From positions 1 to 11,256 of the forward strand of contig CALQCP020000053.1 of assembly GCA_943329105.2 (NCBI GenBank): a DNA stretch of 11,256 bases, read 5' to 3'. Below the pieces are notes generated by a model, which saw only the letters and a program-made list of their open reading frames with translations, did not search any database and was not told the origin of the DNA. This document shows positions 6,487 through 11,256 of the stretch, piece after piece (the stretch's first letter is position 1; each line of letters opens with the position of its first letter). This stretch comes from Chitinophaga pinensis. Lineage in GTDB: Bacteria; Planctomycetota; Phycisphaerae; Phycisphaerales; SM1A02. A program made the position numbers and the translations under genes.

Positions 6487-7858
6487 TCGAATGCACGCCA
6501 GTCCAATGCGCAGAATCTGGACGATCGCTTTCCGTGAGTTCCGGCACACCGTCATCACCAAGGGATTTATCTTTGGCGCGCTGGTGATGCCGGTAGTGAT
6601 GTTCGCTGCCATTGCTGCCATTGGAATGCTGATCGGAATGCAAATGACGCCGGTGGCGGGCACGCTGGTGGTGATCGATGAAAGCGGCACGGTTGCTGGA
6701 TTCGCGGCCGAAGAACTCACCCCTGAGCAAGTGGCCAAAGATATGCAGGACACGCTCAAGCGCAACTCTGCACTCAAGAGTTGGCCCGGCAATGATGTGG
6801 CGCAACAAGCAACCGCCAGCCTTCCCTCCATCGATGTCAAGGTGGAATCGGTGCAAGACGCCACGCGCGTCGATGAACTGCGCGCCAAAGTGCAAGACGG
6901 ATCGCTCCTCGGTCTTGCCATCGTGTCGCCCGAACTCCTCAACGCCAATCCCAAGGATGCCGAAGGCAACGACCTCACCTACACGCTGATCGTGCCAACG
7001 CGAAGCGCACCACGTCTCACTGGCATGTTGGAGAAATCCATCGCCAAGGCCATTGTCAAAGCGCGCGTGCAGCGCGTTGGCACGGACTACACATCGCTGC
7101 AGGCGCTACTGACACTTCCGGAAACATCCGTGCGCCGCATGTCCACCGAAGGAGCCGAGGCGGACGAAAACGCGATCGCCAAGACGCTCCTTCCGATGGG
7201 ATTCATGATGCTCCTGTGGATCGCCACATTCACCAGCGGGCAGTACTTGCTCACCACCACCATTGAGGAAAAAGCCAGCAAGGTGATGGAAGTGCTCCTC
7301 AGCGCGGTCAGTCCCATGGAACTTCTGTGTGGCAAGATCGTTGGATACGCCATGGTTTCCGCAGTGATGCTGGGCATGTACGGAGCGTTGGGAATTGCCG
7401 GACTCAGTGCCGCAGCCATGGGCGACCTGGTGTCACCCGGAATGCTGATCCTGATGCTTGTCTACTTTGTGATGGCCTATGCGTTTGTATCCACCATGAT
7501 GGCCAGCGTCGGCAGCGCAGTGAATGATCTCCGCGAGGCGCAAAGTTTGGTAACGCCCGCCATGCTGATCTTGATGTTGCCGATCATGCTGTGGCTACCC
7601 ATCAGTGAACAACCCAACGGCTGGATCGCCACCATCTCCAGCTTCATTCCCCCAGCAATTCCATTCGTCATGGTGCTCCGCGTCACTGCAAGTAATGAGC
7701 AGATCGATACCTGGCAAGTAGTACTCAGTCTCGTCTGGGGCTTCGCTTGGGTTGGTGCCTTCATCTGGGGTGGTGCAAAGATCTTCCGCGTTGGCGTACT
7801 GATGCAAGGCAAGCCGCCCTCGCCGCGCGAACTCCTTAAGTGGATTCGCATGGCCTGA
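6479..7858 (+). CDS. ABC-2 type permease, NatB type
   Basis: Inner-membrane subunit (459 residues) of the exporter powered by the upstream ATPase. After a short cytosolic start, TM1 is about 28-54. Residues 60-235 form a large extracytoplasmic domain, and five more hydrophobic segments lie at about 237-258, 288-312, 320-345, 358-378 and 411-432. The conserved cytosolic element 'EEKASKVMEVLLSAVSP' (263-279) is typical of NatB/ABC-2 permeases and contacts the ATPase. The architecture of two membrane blocks split by a long external loop matches the COG1668 family. The start at 6479 overlaps the ATPase stop by 8 nt, so translation is probably coupled; ATGs at 6491 and 6506 are alternatives. The substrate (Na+, peptide or other) cannot be inferred. 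The gene ends 30 nt before the zinc-ribbon gene. Confidence 0.92.
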   Translation: MADRMHASPMRRIWTIAFREFRHTVITKGFIFGALVMPVVMFAAIAAIGMLIGMQMTPVAGTLVVIDESGTVAGFAAEELTPEQVAKDMQDTLKRNSALKSWPGNDVAQQATASLPSIDVKVESVQDATRVDELRAKVQDGSLLGLAIVSPELLNANPKDAEGNDLTYTLIVPTRSAPRLTGMLEKSIAKAIVKARVQRVGTDYTSLQALLTLPETSVRRMSTEGAEADENAIAKTLLPMGFMMLLWIATFTSGQYLLTTTIEEKASKVMEVLLSAVSPMELLCGKIVGYAMVSAVMLGMYGALGIAGLSAAAMGDLVSPGMLILMLVYFVMAYAFVSTMMASVGSAVNDLREAQSLVTPAMLILMLPIMLWLPISEQPNGWIATISSFIPPAIPFVMVLRVTASNEQIDTWQVVLSLVWGFAWVGAFIWGGAKIFRVGVLMQGKPPSPRELLKWIRMA

Positions 7859-7888
7859 GCAGATGACTCGAGCGGCTACAGTGACAGT

Positions 7889-9409
7889 GTGAGCGGTGTC
7901 CTCATACTCCTCGTATCAAGTATTGCGCTGGTGCTGCTATTCAGCGCGCTCGGCGTCGGCGCCGTGTGGTGGGCGCTCTTTGGCGACAAAGCACGCGCGC
8001 GCCGCTGCCCGCGCTGCTGGCATGATCTGTCCGGCACACCCGGAATGACCTGCGGCGAGTGTGGTCATGTGGCACACCACGAACGCGAACTGCTACAAAT
8101 GCGTCGACGCTGGGGGGTGGCCATCACGGCGCTGGTTGGAATTCTGGTGGTCACCGGTTGGGCGCGACTGGAAATACTCAATGCTTCGTGGGTTGGATTT
8201 GTCCCCAACGCAGTGCTTGTGCAACTGCCGCGCCTGTTGCCCAGCGGCCAGTTGCCCACGTGGGCGCAGAACGAACTCAACAACCGGGTGGTGAACGGGC
8301 AACTGGACGGCCAGCAGATGTTGGACCTGATTGATGTACTGGATCCAGGCGCGGAAGCGCTTGGAAGCCCAGATGATTGGCGCACCCTCACACTGGCGCG
8401 GGCAACATTTTCTGTTCCCGCCGAACTTGCCCCAATCACCGATGAACTCGTCACCTCCGCTGAAGTGCGTCGCCAAGCGCGCGCAACGTTTACATCTGCG
8501 CGGGCCAGCCGCCTAGCACTCTTTACCCCGTGGATTGAAGTGGTTGTGCCCACGGAATGGCCGGCTGGCACCTCGCCGGTTGCGGGCGTGCGCGGCATCG
8601 TGTGGGGCGCGGACACGGAGTGGCGCGTCCGGCTGAATGATGATCACTCCAACTGGCTCGTCGGCGACGGCATGTCCGCACTGCGGCGCCAACCAGGATT
8701 TGGCGCACTGCAACTCCCGATCGCAACGACCGACGGTCGCGTCCAAGCAACGCTGGAATATGAAACTCGCCGCCGCACAGACGGAGCTGCGGAGTGGAAT
8801 CCATGGATTCCCCAACCATCGATTGTGATTGATGCGGTGGTTCGCCCGCTCGATCTCTCGCATATGCAACCGAGTGATGATGCAGAGATCACCCAGACCG
8901 CACGCGAGGCATTTGATTTCCCGGTGTCGATCTGGACTGATGACAATCGCCCAGCTGGTATTCGTTTCAACACGCGCGCCTTCGCGAGTCCGGACTACGC
9001 AGATATGTTGATCGGCGTGGTACTGGAACTACGGGAGAACGGCGTTGCCAGGCGCCGCTCGCACCTGTGGTGGCCGGGCTCGAGCCTGGCCCGTACAGGC
9101 TGGGAAGTTGACCTTGAAGATGTGGAAGCGCTGCGGCGGCTGCGTGATCTTGCGAGCCAACTTGGGGCATTGCCAGCAAACCCGGATGGCGGTCATTCCG
9201 TCCCCGGATGGACCATGTCCGTCCGCGGCGACCGGCTGATGGCGCTCCGAGCCATGGGTGCCGGAAGCCACAACGAGGCAAACATGCGCTTCTGGAGTGG
9301 ACAATTTGAAACCCCGCTCCGAGTCAGCGAACGCCCGGAAACAGCCCCAAATCGGGCATTTCGCCAGGAATCGCGCTCGCCCGCTCCCGGGCTACCTAAA
9401 CAAAAATAA
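7889..9409 (+). CDS. Membrane protein with zinc ribbon between two TM segments, planctomycete-type, function unknown
   Basis: Predicted 506 residues starting at GTG 7889. TM1 spans about 3-31. A cytosolic loop follows with a zinc ribbon, Cys40-x2-Cys43 ('CPRCWHDLSG') and Cys55-x2-Cys58 ('CGECG'), flanked by Arg-rich stretches; TM2 is about 75-93. The positive-inside rule puts the ribbon in the cytosol and the 400-residue remainder outside the membrane. That C-terminal part is soluble-looking, with many beta-like segments and no motif I recognise. The 'CPRCWxDLSGxPGxxCxECG' ribbon is widespread in Phycisphaerae membrane proteins, whose role is undefined. The gene follows the permease by 30 nt and probably belongs to the same unit. 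There is no evident Shine-Dalgarno, so the start is moderately certain; it is fixed mainly by the need to include TM1. Confidence 0.8.
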   Translation: MSGVLILLVSSIALVLLFSALGVGAVWWALFGDKARARRCPRCWHDLSGTPGMTCGECGHVAHHERELLQMRRRWGVAITALVGILVVTGWARLEILNASWVGFVPNAVLVQLPRLLPSGQLPTWAQNELNNRVVNGQLDGQQMLDLIDVLDPGAEALGSPDDWRTLTLARATFSVPAELAPITDELVTSAEVRRQARATFTSARASRLALFTPWIEVVVPTEWPAGTSPVAGVRGIVWGADTEWRVRLNDDHSNWLVGDGMSALRRQPGFGALQLPIATTDGRVQATLEYETRRRTDGAAEWNPWIPQPSIVIDAVVRPLDLSHMQPSDDAEITQTAREAFDFPVSIWTDDNRPAGIRFNTRAFASPDYADMLIGVVLELRENGVARRRSHLWWPGSSLARTGWEVDLEDVEALRRLRDLASQLGALPANPDGGHSVPGWTMSVRGDRLMALRAMGAGSHNEANMRFWSGQFETPLRVSERPETAPNRAFRQESRSPAPGLPKQK

Positions 9410-9512
9410 AATTCTGTAAGGATGCGTGATCCATAATCTCGGTTCCTTACGCATATCAGGTTGGAGAGATCGGTTAAAGGCTCATTGGACCCCCCGTTGT
9501 GAGGTGCTTCAT
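9410..9512. promoter_or_regulatory. Intergenic leader with two mutually exclusive hairpins
   Basis: GTAAGGA (9416-9422) can pair with TCCTTAC (9444-9450) in a 7-bp stem. ATGCGT (9422-9427) can pair with ACGCAT (9449-9454) in a 6-bp stem, plus a G·U and an A-T pair inside. The two stems share bases, so only one can form at a time. An AT-rich stretch (9398-9415) precedes them. This lies about 60-95 nt before the start of the small gene. No good sigma-70 promoter could be assigned. Bistable leader RNA or a protein-binding palindrome are both possible; neither is demonstrated. Confidence 0.3.
9501..9506 (+). promoter_or_regulatory. Shine-Dalgarno GAGGTG deciding the start at 9513
   Basis: GAGGTG ends 6 nt before the ATG at 9513, a good match and spacing. 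It favours this start over an in-frame GTG at 9426, which would run through the hairpin region. Confidence 0.6.
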
Positions 9513-9995
9513 ATGGACCGTGACTTTTCCCCGAGCTACGCAACTTCCACGCATGACGAACCTGCCGCGCGAACATTCGCTCGACCCGTTCGCCCTGCCC
9601 ATGCAATCTTGGAACATGCTCTCGCCACCCACGGACGCGCGCAGCACGAGTGGCTGCAGCCAGCGGTGGGATCCGCCAGCGCATTCAATAGCCACGAAGC
9701 GCGCATGCTCGTCGATGCGGATCGCTGCATCGCTTCGACCGATGATCAAGCGCTCGAACTTGACCTGGTGATCCGCAGCGGATCCGCGAACGCCGACGCC
9801 GAAATCCTGTATCGACTTCCCGCCGGCAGTTACCTCTGTGCAGACGACGCCTGGGACTTACCGATCTTTGACGCCATTGCAGATGACACGGAACGTCGCG
9901 TCCGGGTTGAACTCCCCGACGGTCGAACCAAGATCACCTGCCGACTTGAACGCGGCGGTCGTCTCAACGTGCGGCTTGTAAATCAGAAATCTTGA
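9513..9995 (+). CDS. Hypothetical protein, 160 residues
   Basis: I do not recognise this protein. It starts 'MDRDFSPSYATSTHDEPAA', is hydrophilic, has no signal peptide or membrane segment and contains one cysteine-poor C-terminal block. Residues 1-70 are Ala/His/Arg-rich and look unstructured. Residues about 75-157 look folded, with beta-type segments ('LELDLVIRSG', 'AEILYRLPAGSYLC', 'RRVRVELPDGRTKITCRLE', 'GRLNVRLVN'), suggesting a small beta-rich domain. Codon use resembles that of its neighbours (G/C-rich third positions), and a good Shine-Dalgarno supports translation. Its 3' end overlaps the 3' end of the convergent kinase gene by 32 nt. It might be expressed separately from the ABC cluster, as a 103-nt gap precedes it. 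Confidence 0.65.
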   Translation: MDRDFSPSYATSTHDEPAARTFARPVRPAHAILEHALATHGRAQHEWLQPAVGSASAFNSHEARMLVDADRCIASTDDQALELDLVIRSGSANADAEILYRLPAGSYLCADDAWDLPIFDAIADDTERRVRVELPDGRTKITCRLERGGRLNVRLVNQKS

Positions 9996-11100
9996 GCGCG
10001 TCGACCAAGACGCGCATGGCGTCCGCCATCTCGGCAGCAGAACCAAAGCGCTGCTCCGGTGACTTGGCCAGAGCACGCTCAAAGAATGCCACTGCTGGAT
10101 GTCCAGCCTCTACAGCACCAGTGCTATCAAGCGCCCGGGCGGGCTCCGCAATGATGGAGCGCAGCATCTCCGCGGATGTGTGACCATCCATGTCGTAGGG
10201 CAAGGTGCCCGCAAGCAGTTCGTAAGCGACCACTCCAAGTTGGTACAGGTCGGATCGATGATCCGCGTGTCGCGAATGACCAGAAGCTTGCTCGGGGCTC
10301 AGGTAGCTCAGTGTTCCGATGATTTGCCCAGTAAGCGTGTGCTCCTGGCGCGTGTTCAGATCGCCGTCAAGGACGCGTGCCGCACCGAAATCGATAAGTC
10401 GAGCATCGCCGTTACGTTCGACCAAGATGTTGCCCGGCTTGAGATCGCGATGAATGATGCCATGCCCGTGCGCAACTGCCAGCGCCTCGGCGATCGATAC
10501 CAGCATCTCCATGCGGCGATACGCAGGAACATGTTGCTCGCGGCAATGCTTGCGAATGTCTTGGCCATCAATGAAATCCATCACCAAGTACGCGCATCCG
10601 CCATCAAGCGTGCCCGCGGAACGGAGCGCCACTAACGCGGGATGCCGCAGCCGAGCCAGCAACCGCCATTCACGCCGAAAGCGTGCTGCAGCGCTGCGAC
10701 CGGAACTCTCCACATGAACCAACTTCACTGCTACCAGCTCACCGGACTCAGTCTCGCGGCAGAGTTGCACCACCCCCGCGCCACCACGCCCAAGTTCACG
10801 AATCGGCTCATAGCCCGACGGAAGCAAAAGTACCGGCGAAATCGATGCCACTTCAACGCCCGCGCAATCCCACGCAGACACGCCACCTTCATCAGCTAGC
10901 AAGAGTGATCGAACCAATTCAACCAGCGCAAGATCGCCGCCGCAGGAATCTTCGACGAACATCTGACGCTCATCAGCGGGCATGTCGCAAGCACAGGTGA
11001 ATATGGCTCGCGCGCGGCGAAGGCGGTTCGACTTTGCTGGGTCAACCGCCGGCGCTCGCTGGCCATTCTGCACTTGGGTACTTGCGCTGCGATCTGTCAT
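9964..11100 (-). CDS. Soluble Hanks-type Ser/Thr protein kinase coupled to an ECF sigma factor
   Basis: Predicted 378-residue eukaryotic-like protein kinase. Residues 28-72 carry the helical segment often found before such kinases ('ARAIFTCACDMPADERQMF', 'SCGGD'). The kinase domain is about 97-365: glycine loop 'GRGGAGVV' (104-111), ATP-lysine Lys126 in 'VAVK', catalytic loop 'HRDLKPGN' (217-224, base Asp219, Asn224), Mg-binding 'DFG' (237-239), activation segment with Thr255, Thr257 and Thr263 leading to 'SPEQ' (268-271), and Asp284 in 'HRSDLY'. All catalytic residues are present, so it should be active. The protein ends 13 residues after the domain: no transmembrane helix, PASTA, TPR or WD repeats, unlike many planctomycete kinases. 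The ATG overlaps the sigma factor stop (ATGA), implying translational coupling and a shared role; the sigma factor is the likely partner or substrate (inference). Confidence 0.95.
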   Translation of the reverse strand: MTDRSASTQVQNGQRAPAVDPAKSNRLRRARAIFTCACDMPADERQMFVEDSCGGDLALVELVRSLLLADEGGVSAWDCAGVEVASISPVLLLPSGYEPIRELGRGGAGVVQLCRETESGELVAVKLVHVESSGRSAAARFRREWRLLARLRHPALVALRSAGTLDGGCAYLVMDFIDGQDIRKHCREQHVPAYRRMEMLVSIAEALAVAHGHGIIHRDLKPGNILVERNGDARLIDFGAARVLDGDLNTRQEHTLTGQIIGTLSYLSPEQASGHSRHADHRSDLYQLGVVAYELLAGTLPYDMDGHTSAEMLRSIIAEPARALDSTGAVEAGHPAVAFFERALAKSPEQRFGSAAEMADAMRVLVDALKISDLQAAR

Positions 11101-11256
11101 GGACGGACCGACTCGCCTTCTTCGTCGAGGCCATTGAGTTCAATGCCGAGCTTCTGCGCCAAGAACGCCCGCCCGAATCGCCAGTCGCGATTCACGGTTG
11201 GCCGGGAAATACCCAGCGCTTCGGAGATCTCCGCAACCGTCATGCCAGCGAACACC
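11097..11256 (-). CDS. ECF sigma factor (Sigma70_ECF type), C-terminal 52 residues only
   Basis: The gene enters from the right edge; only its end is visible. The visible residues 'VFAGMTVAEISEALGISR' and 'PTVNRDWRFGRAFLAQKLG' form the sigma region 4.2 helix-turn-helix that reads the -35 element. The 'FFAGLTVEETAEALGISPATVKRDWRFARAWL' pattern is diagnostic of the PF07638 group common in Planctomycetota. After the helix-turn-helix there is an acidic tail of about 17 residues ('NGLDEEGESVRP'), with no extra C-terminal domain. The stop overlaps the kinase start by 4 nt (ATGA). Region 2, including any phosphorylation site near the -10-binding helix, is outside the window, so activity and regulation cannot be judged directly. 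Confidence 0.9.
   Translation of the reverse strand, partial: VFAGMTVAEISEALGISRPTVNRDWRFGRAFLAQKLGIELNGLDEEGESVRP

Noticed and set aside
5539..7858. Firm naming of the ABC pair as natA/natB sodium exporters
   Set aside because: The family resemblance is good, but these subunits give no direct evidence of substrate, and many relatives export other compounds.
9379..9400. GCCCG-CTCC-CGGGC hairpin near the end of the zinc-ribbon gene as an intrinsic terminator
   Set aside because: On the plus strand it is followed by A-rich, not T-rich, sequence and lies inside the coding region. On the minus strand the T-run precedes the hairpin.
9422..9436. Four-codon leader peptide frame ATG CGT GAT CCA TAA after AAGGA
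   Set aside because: Too short to judge; the AAGGA overlaps the start codon, leaving no room for ribosome spacing.

Overview
The window looks like chromosomal DNA from a bacterium of the Planctomycetota, most likely the Phycisphaerae. The clues are the 'CPRCWHDLSGTPG...CGECG' zinc ribbon set between two membrane segments, a sigma factor of the planctomycete-rich Sigma70_ECF (PF07638) type coupled to a Ser/Thr kinase, moderately high G+C, and Ala/Pro-rich secreted proteins. This is an inference from family distribution; no rRNA is present.

Layout. Positions 1-2664 (minus) hold the first 888 codons of cobalamin-dependent methionine synthase metH, cut by the left edge just after the B12-binding domain. 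A 161-bp divergent intergenic region (2665-2825) carries a perfect 6+6 bp inverted repeat over a candidate metH -10 box. A plus-strand series follows: an exported PDZ/S41-type peptidase (2826-4388), a C-rich, G-poor spacer that looks like a Rho-utilisation region (4389-4544), a secreted LolA-fold-like protein with Ala/Pro-rich tails (4545-5519), a NatA-type ABC ATPase (5539-6486), its NatB-type ABC-2 permease (6479-7858, 8-nt overlap), a membrane-anchored zinc-ribbon protein (7889-9409) and a small unrecognised protein (9513-9995). The last of these converges on, and overlaps by 32 nt, a minus-strand soluble Ser/Thr protein kinase (9964-11100). The kinase is translationally coupled (ATGA) to an upstream ECF sigma factor of which only the region-4 helix-turn-helix is inside the window (11097-11256).

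How the genes may work together. 4545-9409 are closely packed and probably form one envelope-related transcription unit: secreted protein, ABC exporter and zinc-ribbon membrane protein. Its substrate cannot be read from sequence. The sigma/kinase pair is a separate two-gene regulatory module, comparable in layout to systems in which a Hanks-type kinase controls its partner sigma factor by phosphorylation. MetH is a housekeeping enzyme of methionine/folate one-carbon metabolism and is unrelated to its neighbours. No mobile element, CRISPR array, tRNA or rRNA was seen. The most interesting items are the sigma/kinase pair with a sensorless kinase, the S41 protein lacking the usual catalytic lysine, the inverted repeat in front of metH, and two mutually exclusive hairpins in the leader of the small gene at 9513.
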